From Paenibacillus sp. FSL R5-0912 (GTDB lineage: Bacteria > Bacillota > Bacilli > Paenibacillales > Paenibacillaceae), in assembly GCF_000758605.1 (NCBI RefSeq), contig NZ_CP009282.1:4588001-4652000 (forward strand): a stretch of DNA of 64,000 nt, given 5' to 3'. The translations under genes and the position numbers were made by a program. The notes below the pieces were generated by a model, which was not told the DNA's origin, ran no database searches, and saw only the letters and a program-made list of their open reading frames with translations. Numbering within the stretch: the first letter of the stretch is position 1; each line of letters begins with the position of its first letter. Below are positions 44,301 to 52,100 of the stretch, piece by piece.

Positions 44301-44372
44301 ATCCAGCGTCAGATCCTCTTCCTTAAGCAGCAGCCCGTTGAAATAATTCATGCGTTTCATATCCTTTGGCAC
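38394..44372 (-). CDS. Giant repetitive tail fibre with C-terminal S74 chaperone domain
   Basis: A 1992-residue fibre for the contractile particle. Residues 1-120 (MNYFNGLLLKEEDLTLDQNY, VQRLHNRYFHDWGVVDGLKV) match the start of the 948-residue fibre and probably bind the baseplate. The middle holds repeated modules of the form LEVxRG, IxWxExxxxWxxG, HxHxxL; eight HxH motifs are seen. From about residue 1380 come three near-identical 150-residue blocks (NLGIGTAAPTAKLDVNGN plus short SGxLTAKDAxxSG turns, a beta-helix-like pattern). The end (SRTYKENIASLPVKRALELL, QNIGFIAEEVPQIF) is a peptidase S74 intramolecular chaperone with the Ser-Lys pair for self-cleavage after trimer folding. GTG start with GGAGG upstream. 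Confidence 0.92.
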   Translation of the reverse strand: MPKDMKRMNYFNGLLLKEEDLTLDQNYHKRVQRLHNRYFHDWGVVDGLKVTGRDLTKVEIAPGFALNRVTDPENNEEISQEILVSDAHPGRVLDLSGYSTSDQIYISVSYKEELADPDLIKGGGQAIHVLELADIQASSRKPADVSKNILLARVTLTHTQDGALSIDQIYETDVDGSALVTRAVGGTKLKADKIIIGSKEDPEIPFLSNSKDEDGEEGNRLNVHAAQTEFTGNIRAGAISTYGDVDVNGGLSVTSGSEKVFKVNDSGDMEIAGAVTAEGPFSAKSGIEVSGGMAVLDVPQLVIGGSKVTLNQNAAEEDRMGIEILRKDQPGAKLQWDENNQGWMIGTDLKEGDKTSGMFKVAYGADWEQLHHGANADSLHTHSQLNAADGKPVLRTDDQGNILVDRGMSVSGTLVSGKDGLEVFRGATLPNAKIAWNEAAQSWQIGTANGDMTDIPDGKQWEELTGGSHNADSLHTHRQFHNEDKSLLALEIGADGNVNIPHELMVGETLTVNKLIVREEEVVIRKVEQEVADSFLTVNKAEDHTALGSKGGLDVYRGSQNPQARMEWNETDRKWKIGLEGSMSDIPYGTKWDSLTNGSVADTSHKHSTLSTPSGGTILSADGQGKLSASGNLEIGGTLLAKGSADLKADLKVGGSATIEGDLTVKGTTTFVKKEDLVVVSNRIEMNKFEGNSSALKQSSIEVYRGKLNPSAKLLWDETEGRWKLGLGDELSNIAYGSNWDALTGGVSSDADGLHRHNSLSDSEGNTALQTTSDGDIEIINGAEVQGTLTVNNGADISGGLAVQGQVRVDGNLIVKGTTTTVEREDLVVTNNIIEINKFEGDSPPANESGIEVYRGESQPAARMIWSESERKWKIGIGTALENVASGSSWDKLTQMGNADSLHIHSQLYNPQNDVLALSASAEGDVDVHHDLTVGSSLTVAGDLEIRGTFANIATDELDIGSPWITINKDADAVTSLSGGGLEIYRGAGETPAKLSWDENKDQWQLATPTDSAALVVDSSGNVTASGGVKAVSAVISGGLTAASAAIAGTVTVGDGLEVMQGTETSAQIKWAKDRWKLGTAGKTVLSLTRSGKMGVGTDNPTEVLDVAGKAIFRTETEVSGAASFSGKLTAHNEAAFDGDVTFNKGLKAVNAAISNNVSVGGNVVAGGFEAPRGLDSNGEKLPNARIVWNNEQKAWFYGDGDTLAEFGTGKGGQNKLFNSLGNTIAVYSDAQGNVGIGTTTPLALVDVKVSSGDTAFSVTGAGNVGIGTYNPGAKLDVQGNAAVRGDLSAVSAVLSKDLTVNGNLTVNGDIVTINAATLEVEDNIIRVNKYSPQATPVVKNAGLEVFRGGTALPAQLLWDETADEWLAGISNTLKAIEFKGHTHPEFASLSGAITVDAGNVGIGTAAPTAKLDVNGNVAVSGKLTVIDAAVSGTLTAGGASLSGTAALKDVTVSGALTAKDATFSGGLTAKDAAVSGTFTAKDAAVTGSLTLSQGIAVGRGTDPKAQILWDESLDAWLAGTAGSMKQLSYSGHTHQELTELSGVLKVVSGNLGIGTAAPTAKLDVNGNAAVSGQLTVTNATVSGSLTAKDASISGVLTAQNATLSGTAELKDANVSGILTAKNATVSGALTAKEAAVSGTFTAKDAAITGSLILSQGIEVGRGTDAKAQMVWNEGVGEWQAGIAGSLKQLAYSGHTHQELTDLSGVLKVASGNLGIGTAAPTAKLDVNGNAAVSGKLTAVDAALSGALTAKDATLTGALAAKDAALSGTLTAKDAAVTATLSVKDLVLSNKLTAKDAVISGSLVVSQGIEVTRGADKKARILWDNAANVWQAGIEDTMQTLVCKDAVYDQLVQVAGAVTLDSSSNVGIGKTPTDDYKLDVDGNLRATNFAQTSSRTYKENIASLPVKRALELLNKLKPVTFNYKAENAKKQNIGFIAEEVPQIFSTSDHKSVVLMDIIGVLTTVVQKQQKEGQDMRKLVKELQVQVAALAGA
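38930..40330. repeat. Large in-frame internal repeats of the giant fibre gene
   Basis: Three long blocks recur, marked by the LDVNGN codons at about 39187-39204, 39670-39687 and 40124-40141, so the periods are roughly 480 and 455 bases. Inside each are many short repeats coding for SGxLTAKDAxx units. Recombination between blocks could lengthen or shorten the fibre. Confidence 0.85.
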
Positions 44373-44410
44373 AATCCCACTCCTCCCGGCTCTTCATGTG
44401 TACTGCCTGA

Positions 44411-44593
44411 TCAGGCCTGAACGGACTCTTCTTCTGCGGCAATCAATTCTTCCAGCACCTGGATGGCCCCGCTGATCCGCGTCAGGGTATACCCCAGATT
44501 GGTGCGTTTCTCATCCAGCTCCTGGATCATCTGCCGGCCGGATTCCAGCTCTGCCTTCAGTTCATTCATTCGTGCTTCCAATTGTTCTTTCAT
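44411..44593 (-). CDS. Small coiled-coil protein between the two fibre genes
   Basis: The 60 residues are almost wholly helical with heptad spacing (EQLEARMNELKAELESGRQM, then IQELDEKRTNLGYTLTRISG, IQVLEELIAAEEES). AGGAGG lies 8 bases before the ATG. It stands between the two S74 fibre genes, so it may be a fibre-assembly chaperone or trimerisation aid (inference). No named family is recognised. Confidence 0.8.
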   Translation of the reverse strand: MKEQLEARMNELKAELESGRQMIQELDEKRTNLGYTLTRISGAIQVLEELIAAEEESVQA

Positions 44594-44612
44594 GAGTTCA
44601 TCCTCCTATGGA

Positions 44613-47459
44613 TTAAGCACCCTTCAGGGTGTCGATTTGTTTTTGCATTCTCGCGATCGCTTTCTGCTGATCCTTCATTACGCTGGTGAGGACGGCAATG
44701 ATGTCCATACCGCTGATCGCCCGCTGGTCAGGGTCGGCCAGAACTGCCGGCACTTCTTCAGCAATGAATCCCAGCGTTCTTTGCTTCGTGCTTCCCTTGT
44801 ATTTAAAAGAGACCGGATTCAGCCCGTCCAGCAGCTGCTTCGCTTCCTTGACCGGGATATCCGAAATATTGTCCTTCAGCTCACGCGAGGACCACCAGTA
44901 CATGCTGCCGTTGGCATAGACACCGCCGCTGGCATGCAGATAGATGCGGTCACCGGCATCATTGGATACTCCGATATCCAGCACACAGTTCTCTCCGCTG
45001 GTCGGGTAATACTTGATCCAGGCCGAGTCACCGCTGCCGCCGCCGGGATCTGACGGGAAGATGATGCCGTTATTGCCGCTGCCCGCGCTCGGGATCAGAG
45101 CATTTCTCACTTCAAGACTGCTGTGAACAGAAGCATAGGACCAGTCGTTGCCGTAATTGAGCACCAGATGGCTGCCGTTATCGACCAGTGCCCTGCCGGG
45201 AGCTCCACGGCGGCCCGGATAACCGATGTAGAAATCGGCACAGCGGACAATGGCGGCAAATTCTTCGGCCACATCCAGCTTTTTGAATTTTCCGGCGAAG
45301 TTGAACACATCTGTTTTGATGCTGCCTTGAATCTGGAGATCCCCTTTGATGAGGGCGCCCCCGTTCACCTGCAGGAAGCCGTTCACATCCAGATTGTCCC
45401 AGATGGAGACTCTGCGTGATCCCGACTTTCCGTTTCCTGCAATCATGAGTGAATTATAGCTGGTGGTATCATTGCTGATTTCGGCATTATTCACAGACTG
45501 GCTGGTGAAGCCTGACCATCTGGAGGTGAAGCGGACCGGATTCTGGCCGCTCAGGACACGCAGCTCACCGGCCACATCCAGCTTATCCGCCGGGGTCAGT
45601 GTCCCTACGCCCACATTGCCGGAGGCATTCAGGGAGATATGGTCACTGCCGTCATTGGAGGTGCCGATTTCCAGCGTGCAATCCTCTCCGGTCCGCGGAT
45701 AGTACTTGATCCACGCCAGATCTGAACCGCCGCCGCCCGGATTTGCCGGGAAGATAATACCGTTATGCGCGCCGTTGCCCGCACTCGGAATAATCTCCTG
45801 TGAGGCCTGCATTTTACCGTTAACATACAGAAATCCGTTCACATCAAGCCGGTCCCAGACGGCAACCTTCCGCCCCTGCCCGGCAGACTGATTGCCGACA
45901 ATCATCAGCGCTTTGTGGTCCGTGATATCGTTACTGATCTCGGCGCCGTTGATCTGATTATCAGGGAAGCCTGTCCACGCGGAGGTGAAGCGGACAGGGT
46001 TCCTGCCGCTGAGAATACGCACGCTGCCATCGACATCCAGAGAATCCTCCAGCACCTTCTGCGGCCCGACTCCGACATAGCCGTTCTTATTCCAGGAGAG
46101 CACCGGCTTGTCTGTCCGGGAGCCGTCGCTGTTAACCGTTCTGGTGCCAAGAACCCCGCCGCTGCCCCCGAATAATACGGGGCCGTCCACCGCAGCAGCA
46201 GCGAAAGGCTTACCGGTTCCGAACCAGCCCAGACCATGCGAGCTGTCGATAGTGTCCGGGTTCGTTCCCTTCAGCCACAGGATCTTGTCATCCTTAAGCG
46301 CCAGATCAGCATCGCTATAGACCTTGTCTGCGCCCGTGAAGCCGAAGGAGAGACCTCCCGGTGACGACAGCTTGCTGTGCCGGTGCAGCAGATCGGCAAA
46401 TTCATACTTGATCAGGCTATCCCACTCATTGCCATAGGCGATCTTCTTCAGATCCGAGCCGATCCCCGCCTTGAAGCATTGATCCGCTTCCACCCATACA
46501 ATCCGAGCGTCATGTGTGCCGCCATCCCCGCGGTAGACTTCCAGACCGCCGTCACGCGGACCGGGAAATTCATAGTCCGGATCATCGGTATTCGGGCTGT
46601 TCACCTCGACGAAGCTGTTCATGATCCGCATTTCACTTTGAGATTTATCCTTGCTCTGCAGGATGAGCTCTCCCTCAAGCGTCAAATCTCCGGCAATGCT
46701 AATGGCTCCTGTGAAATGCGTTTCTTTTGCGTTGACCTCAAGCATCTTGCCTTCCTGCAGCGTATATACGGACGGCATGGCAGCCAGAGCTGCCTCATCC
46801 AGCTCTGTGCTGTCCATGCTGTCTTCACTTTTAGCCTTGATCACCAGCTTCTCCGTCACCAGCTTCTTGCCGGCAGCGCCTGCGTAGGTCCTCAGCGGTG
46901 TGCGGGCTGCATCACTGTCATAATCGAATATGCACGCACTGTCGATCACAATTCCATTGTCCTGCTTGCGGGGAACCACCCTGGCCAGGAGGATTTTGTC
47001 AGTGCCCCCGGGCTTCACGGTACCATGGCCGATCTTGCCCCGCTCCCAGATGTGAATCTCCTGCCCCTGGCCCCGCTCAATATTGCGTTCAGCCTCGACC
47101 TCTTCATAGCTGACCCAGATATATATGCTTTCATTGGCATTGTACTCGGAGAGATCCACCGGATTGTCAGGATGTCCCTCATACATAAGAATTTCCTGGC
47201 TGATGCTCTCGCGCTTTCCGCTGCTGGGGTCCTCGGCTACCACCTGATTCAGTGCAAGCCCTTCGGCAATTTTCACCTTCATGTATTCCGCCTGGTCCAC
47301 TAGCGGCAGCACCTTCAGTCCGCAGACAATGCCCCAGGTATGCAGATAACGGTTATGCAGCCGCTGCAAGCGCAGATAGAAATCCTGATCGAGCTTGTAA
47401 TCCTCCGCATTCAGGAAGAGTCCGTCAAAGTAACGCATCCGTTTTAATTCTTTTCCCAT
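44613..47459 (-). CDS. Tail fibre with C-terminal S74 chaperone domain
   Basis: A 948-residue fibre whose start (LKRMRYFDGLFLNAEDYKLD, LQRLHNRYLHTWGIVCGLKV) matches the giant fibre's, pointing to the same baseplate socket. The middle has WxE-type modules, one HxH (LLHRHSKLSS) and paired repeats with DITDHKALMIVGNQSAGQGR and DTTSYNSLMIAGNGKSGSRR, WIKYYPRTGEDCTLEIGTSN and WIKYYPTSGENCVLDIGVSN. The C-terminus (SSRELKDNISDIPVKEAKQL, TLGFIAEEVPAVLADPDQRA) is an S74 chaperone. It probably gives a second receptor specificity. Confidence 0.92.
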   Translation of the reverse strand: MGKELKRMRYFDGLFLNAEDYKLDQDFYLRLQRLHNRYLHTWGIVCGLKVLPLVDQAEYMKVKIAEGLALNQVVAEDPSSGKRESISQEILMYEGHPDNPVDLSEYNANESIYIWVSYEEVEAERNIERGQGQEIHIWERGKIGHGTVKPGGTDKILLARVVPRKQDNGIVIDSACIFDYDSDAARTPLRTYAGAAGKKLVTEKLVIKAKSEDSMDSTELDEAALAAMPSVYTLQEGKMLEVNAKETHFTGAISIAGDLTLEGELILQSKDKSQSEMRIMNSFVEVNSPNTDDPDYEFPGPRDGGLEVYRGDGGTHDARIVWVEADQCFKAGIGSDLKKIAYGNEWDSLIKYEFADLLHRHSKLSSPGGLSFGFTGADKVYSDADLALKDDKILWLKGTNPDTIDSSHGLGWFGTGKPFAAAAVDGPVLFGGSGGVLGTRTVNSDGSRTDKPVLSWNKNGYVGVGPQKVLEDSLDVDGSVRILSGRNPVRFTSAWTGFPDNQINGAEISNDITDHKALMIVGNQSAGQGRKVAVWDRLDVNGFLYVNGKMQASQEIIPSAGNGAHNGIIFPANPGGGGSDLAWIKYYPRTGEDCTLEIGTSNDGSDHISLNASGNVGVGTLTPADKLDVAGELRVLSGQNPVRFTSRWSGFTSQSVNNAEISNDTTSYNSLMIAGNGKSGSRRVSIWDNLDVNGFLQVNGGALIKGDLQIQGSIKTDVFNFAGKFKKLDVAEEFAAIVRCADFYIGYPGRRGAPGRALVDNGSHLVLNYGNDWSYASVHSSLEVRNALIPSAGSGNNGIIFPSDPGGGSGDSAWIKYYPTSGENCVLDIGVSNDAGDRIYLHASGGVYANGSMYWWSSRELKDNISDIPVKEAKQLLDGLNPVSFKYKGSTKQRTLGFIAEEVPAVLADPDQRAISGMDIIAVLTSVMKDQQKAIARMQKQIDTLKGA

Positions 47460-47487
47460 GATTCGCTTGCCTCCCGATCTATAATCT

Positions 47488-48234
47488 CTATTGCTCTGTC
47501 ATACCCCCGAGTAAGGTCTCCATGCCCACGCGCCCATAGACCCCCAGGCACATCTGCGGAACTTCTATATTCAGGCTGGAATTGGTGTAAAATGGCTTCT
47601 CCTTACGGATCACCTCCTGCAGGTTTCGCACTTTGCGCTGCAGAAGACTGCGGCTGTATGCCGGAAGGATGATATGAACGGAGAAATAGCTCGGCTCTGC
47701 CGCTCCAACCATCGTATTGATGCCTACACGCTGGGCAATGCCGCAACGTACAGGCTCCTCATAATTATGAATTTGAATGGCAGCCTCTTCACCCGCATAG
47801 ACCTGCAGATATTCCGCCAAGCCGTCCAGGGTACCCCGTTTCTTGTAGAGCTGGACAATACTGCCTAGCAGCTTACGGTTGACTGTGCTGCGGGCCTCCG
47901 CAAGCGGGAGAATCTGCATCGGGGCAAGGGTGCGTTCCTGGTTATCCTGCTCTCCGTCGTATTCCACACCCTCAGCAAGCTGGAGGCCTACCCAGCCTGC
48001 AAGCCAGGGCAGAAATTGGGAAGGCGCCAGCTCCGGATCAAAATAGTGATGCAGCTCATCCAGCAGCGCTTCAATCCCCGCTGATTCGCCGGCCGTTTCC
48101 GTTGTACCGGAGAGCATCGCTTCAAAGGCCCTCAGAAAACGTCCCAGAAAATAATGTTCATCCGATTCCCCTGATTTCTGCTGGAACACTCTGGGAAGGT
48201 ACTGTACGTACCTGTAATCATTCTGACTGCTCAT
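47488..48234 (-). CDS. Tail protein I (gpI)-like baseplate protein
   Basis: The 248-residue protein resembles P2 gpI / phage tail protein I, which links the baseplate wedge to fibres (YVQYLPRVFQQKSGESDEHY at the start; FLPWLAGWVGLQLAEGV; RKLLGSIVQLYKKRGTLDGL; YLQVYAGEEAAIQIHNYEEP). It overlaps the preceding J-type gene by 4 bases (ATGA) and sits directly before the first fibre gene, the order expected for wedge then fibre. Confidence 0.9.
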   Translation of the reverse strand: MSSQNDYRYVQYLPRVFQQKSGESDEHYFLGRFLRAFEAMLSGTTETAGESAGIEALLDELHHYFDPELAPSQFLPWLAGWVGLQLAEGVEYDGEQDNQERTLAPMQILPLAEARSTVNRKLLGSIVQLYKKRGTLDGLAEYLQVYAGEEAAIQIHNYEEPVRCGIAQRVGINTMVGAAEPSYFSVHIILPAYSRSLLQRKVRNLQEVIRKEKPFYTNSSLNIEVPQMCLGVYGRVGMETLLGGMTEQ

Positions 48235-49103
48235 GCTTCCACCTCAATCTTCAGGTCCTTCAGCTTAAATAATTGGAACGGCAGCAGGTCGGGAGAGTCC
48301 AGCGTCACACTCGTCACATGATCAATTCCGGTTATCCCTTCGACCAGATGATACAGATCCGAGGCATACAGCTTTCTTCCCGGAGACCAGCCCCGGCCTT
48401 CCTCTCCGCCGCTTACCGGGTCCAGAAATTGCACAATGCTGTCGTTAACGATGCTGCCGATGTTTTTGTTCCTGGAAGAAACCGTCATCTCAATCACAAC
48501 CTCCCGGTAATCGGGCTCGACCACATGGACACGGGTTGTCAGCAGCTTGCGGGCATCCAGATAAGCCTTTACGCTTTGTCTGATCTCCGCGACTTCCCGG
48601 AGCAGATCCTTCTGATTCTCCGTCTGCAGCACCAGAATCACGGAGACATGCCCGAAGGCTTCCTTACTCCCTCCGGTGCCGTTCTCCATATCCGTATTAA
48701 TCAGACAGAGCGTGCGCACCTTGAGGTCGGGATACGTGTCCAGAATGCCCGGGATTTCCAGCAGGCATTGCCTGGAGAGCAGCTGGAAATCCTCTGCCGT
48801 TACGGCCCTGTAGCATTCTGAGAACTGCTTCGCCCCGCGGCGTATTCCGCTTGTCAGCTCCTCCTCTTCACCCAGGGTTATCCCCAGCAGCTTGAGAAAC
48901 TGCAGCTTGCTCTCGTCCGTCACCTGGTCAATCCGGTAGAGGACCATTTCACTGAAATAGGCAAACAGCTCCACCAGTGTAATGCCGGGATCGGAGGGGT
49001 TATAATTCGTCCAATCCGGATCGTAGAGCGGAATCAGTGTTTTGGCATCCGCTACAAGCTGGTCAAAGCCAAGATCATCCAGGTTCAGTACTGGAAGCGG
49101 CAT
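48231..49103 (-). CDS. Baseplate J-like protein, shorter copy
   Basis: The 290 residues follow the gpJ/gp6-like baseplate wedge plan: DDLGFDQLVADAKTLIPLYD, TNYNPSDPGITLVELFAYFS, then a central domain (CYRAVTAEDFQLLSRQCL) and a late VNDSIVQFLDPVSGGEEGRG, with LYASDLYHLVEGITGIDHVT. It pairs with the 1212-residue protein upstream, like Afp11/Afp12 of the antifeeding prophage. It lies 32 bases after that gene. Confidence 0.9.
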   Translation of the reverse strand: MPLPVLNLDDLGFDQLVADAKTLIPLYDPDWTNYNPSDPGITLVELFAYFSEMVLYRIDQVTDESKLQFLKLLGITLGEEEELTSGIRRGAKQFSECYRAVTAEDFQLLSRQCLLEIPGILDTYPDLKVRTLCLINTDMENGTGGSKEAFGHVSVILVLQTENQKDLLREVAEIRQSVKAYLDARKLLTTRVHVVEPDYREVVIEMTVSSRNKNIGSIVNDSIVQFLDPVSGGEEGRGWSPGRKLYASDLYHLVEGITGIDHVTSVTLDSPDLLPFQLFKLKDLKIEVEA

Positions 49104-49135
49104 AGGTTATTCCTCCTTTCTGGCTCAATGCCATG

Positions 49136-52100
49136 TTACTGTTCCAAGGGAAAACAATACGGACACCGCTTCGCCGTCTCCGGCAGACCGGACAGTCCTG
49201 TCAGATACTTGCGTTCCTCCTTGAGGATGGCTTCCAGCCTGCAGTCTGCCGTTGTCCCGGTCAAGTCATGGAGCAGGCCTGAACTCTTATCCATAAGATA
49301 GGGAAAGATATGCTCCTCCGGCTTGTTCACCAGCTGCATCCCGCCGCAGATCAGCTCATCCTCTTCCAGGAAAATATTCTCGCTGCTGATTCCATGGATT
49401 TTGAGCGGGGTCGTGTTGACATACTCATCCGTCCGGCTCAGGAAGACAATATCCTTCTGCTCGAATACGGCGGTTTTGACAAAAAAGGAAGCCACACCCG
49501 CGTCCAATCCATTCAGAATATAGGTGCGGACCGTCAGATCATCGGTGATGTCGAATTCAAGGTCGCTGCCCTCGGGATAGCTCCGTTCCAGCGGTTCCTC
49601 GTCCAGGGTCTGACATTCCAGAATGTCGCCGTTAATGGAGCGGACAATCAGCTCTACCGGCTCATAGTTTCTGTAGCGGAGCCTGATGATTCCATTCTCC
49701 TTGAATCCCTTAAGCACCAGTGACTTCACTTCGCTCCCGGCCTCCACCGGCTCTGCCAGCGCAAATTGAATGGAGTTGTCGTCAGAGCGGACCACGCTGT
49801 ATTTCGGATAGGAGGCCAGGGGCTTATACGGACCGTTCTCCAAGGGCTCAAGCTTCAGCGTATAGCACTGAACCGAAGACTGGATGGCAATACCCGATAC
49901 ATAATCAACACCCGGCGTATTCTTGATCACAGCATAGACCTCGGACACATACAGGTTCTGGCCCAGCTCCCAGCCCGTACCTCCGTCCCCGCCATAGAGC
50001 GGGTGAAAAAACCGCTTCAGGTTGTCAATAATCCGGCCCTCCGCCACCTTCCGCTGATCTGCCGAGGTGAACGCAACGGCTGCCTCTACCCCGATCCGGA
50101 CATAATCCGGACCTGTCACTTCAATTCCCGGTTCGCTTGTGTTCAGAACCGCCGAGGTCCGTTCGCACAGATAGGACTCAATTTCACTCAGCAATTCCTG
50201 ACTGGGGACAGGCTTCGGATCCTCTGTCTCCGGCACTACAATGATTGTTGCTGTACCCGGAACGAATTCCAGATCACGGTTCATCGCACTGAGACATTTC
50301 ACCTTGGCAATCTGGGGCATCGCCTCTCGCACCAGCCATTCCATATCCTCGGCGGTTACGCCTCTGTTCCAGCTCTTCAGCGTATGCGGCCCGCGGATCT
50401 CTGCCTGCTCCGCTTCCTCCTGGTCGAAGCCGCCGTCCGCCGCTACGGGGTTCGTCACCGAATCCAGCCAGCTGTAGCTGTCCCATATCTTGGTGATGGT
50501 GCCTGCGGCAACATTGCCGGATGCTCCGCCGCCATGCTTATAATCGCACTTGATGTTATCCGTTCCCGCCTGTGGAATCATGCCGTTCTTACCGTCCCCG
50601 AAAATAACCGTTCCGCTGCTTCTGTCCAGCATGTAGTGTCTGCCGTCCGGCCCGGATACCGAAAAGGTATCGACCTCCTCCCAGAGCACCCATTCCCCTT
50701 GTCCTGATGCCTCTCGGATACTGAGGCTCTGCCCGGGGAGCACAGGCGTCTTCGATAGCTGAAAGCTCTGGTTCTCTTCACCATTGCTGGAGCCCGGAAT
50801 CTCCCCGGTTACAGCATTCGAATTGCGGGCCCATACCACATTTGTAGTTATGGCATCGACCTGAGGGACAATCTCAAAACGTCCTTCATCCAGCCGGGCA
50901 CGGATCCAATAGTGCTCTGTTCCGAACAGCGGCCGCTTCTCGATGTCCGCCGGGAAGGCAAACTGCAGGATCTCCCTGCGGGTGAAGCCCCTGATCTCGT
51001 CATTTACACTTAATGTCAGCCATCTTCTGCCGTCCCAGTACTCCCAGGCAACAACCGGACGTCCCAGCTGTTCACCGGTTAGCGGAAAAAAGAGCGAGAC
51101 CGGCAGATTGCGGATGTCACGGTCAAAGCCGAGATAAAAGACAGGCTCCAGCTCTGCGCAAGGGTAGAAGGGCTTAAAATACACCCCATCAGCCAGGCAT
51201 GCCGCCGACTTGTCCGCGAAGCTGAAATTATTCTCTGTAAGCACGGTTTGGGGATGCGACTCCAGCGTGTAGCTGTAGGCAACGCTGAGCCTCCGGATGG
51301 AAGGCGGGGCATAGGAAGCCTGCGTAACCTTCAGCTTGGCGACATTGATGCTTCCCTCTCCCAGCTTGACCTCTTCATCCTGGTATTCATATTTCGCATC
51401 CTCACCATAATTGCCGCCCGTGATGCGGGCACGAATCCAATAGCGCTCTTCACCGCCCAGCGTCAGCAGCTTGATTCCCGGACATTCGAAGCTTAGCGTT
51501 CCACTGGCAGTCAGAGTAGCTGCGCTGCCTGTTCTGTCTTCTGAGCCCGCAGTGCCATCGCCTCGCAGCTCTTCCAGGCCGGAGATCGCGAGCCATTCCT
51601 TACCGTTCCAGTACTCCCAGCCGAGTCTCACATACGGCGTATCCGGCAGCTTGCTGATCTCCGGTTCAGACAGCTCGACCTTCAGCGTAATCCGGGAACC
51701 CGGCTTGGAGAAGGCTTCGCTGCAGGCGATATAGAAGGTGTCATTCACTTTGGGCTTGTCCCCGAAAGGATAATAATCCTTGCCCATGTCCAGCAGAGTA
51801 CCGTTGTTCACCGTAACATCCGGTGCGAGCGGCAGCGGACTGACTACGTTCAGCCCGATGCGGATATCTTCGATATCCGGCATCTGAGTACTGGAGGTGA
51901 TAGGCTTCTTCAGCTCGGCAAATATCCACTTGCCGGGCCATTCCCGCAGAACCTCCGCCTGTTCGTATCCGGCAAGTGTCTTCGCATGCACTCCGGACAG
52001 CTGATCGAACTGAACTACTGCCCTCCAGGCGGAATCCTCCGCGGACTCGGCCATTGAAGGGAACAGCTGCACGGTGTTCCCTTCTTCGTCGAAGCAGAAC

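Noticed and set aside
46377..47303. 308-codon plus-strand frame opposite the 948-residue fibre gene
   Set aside because: An antisense shadow in GC-rich DNA; the minus-strand gene has clear domains and a start site.
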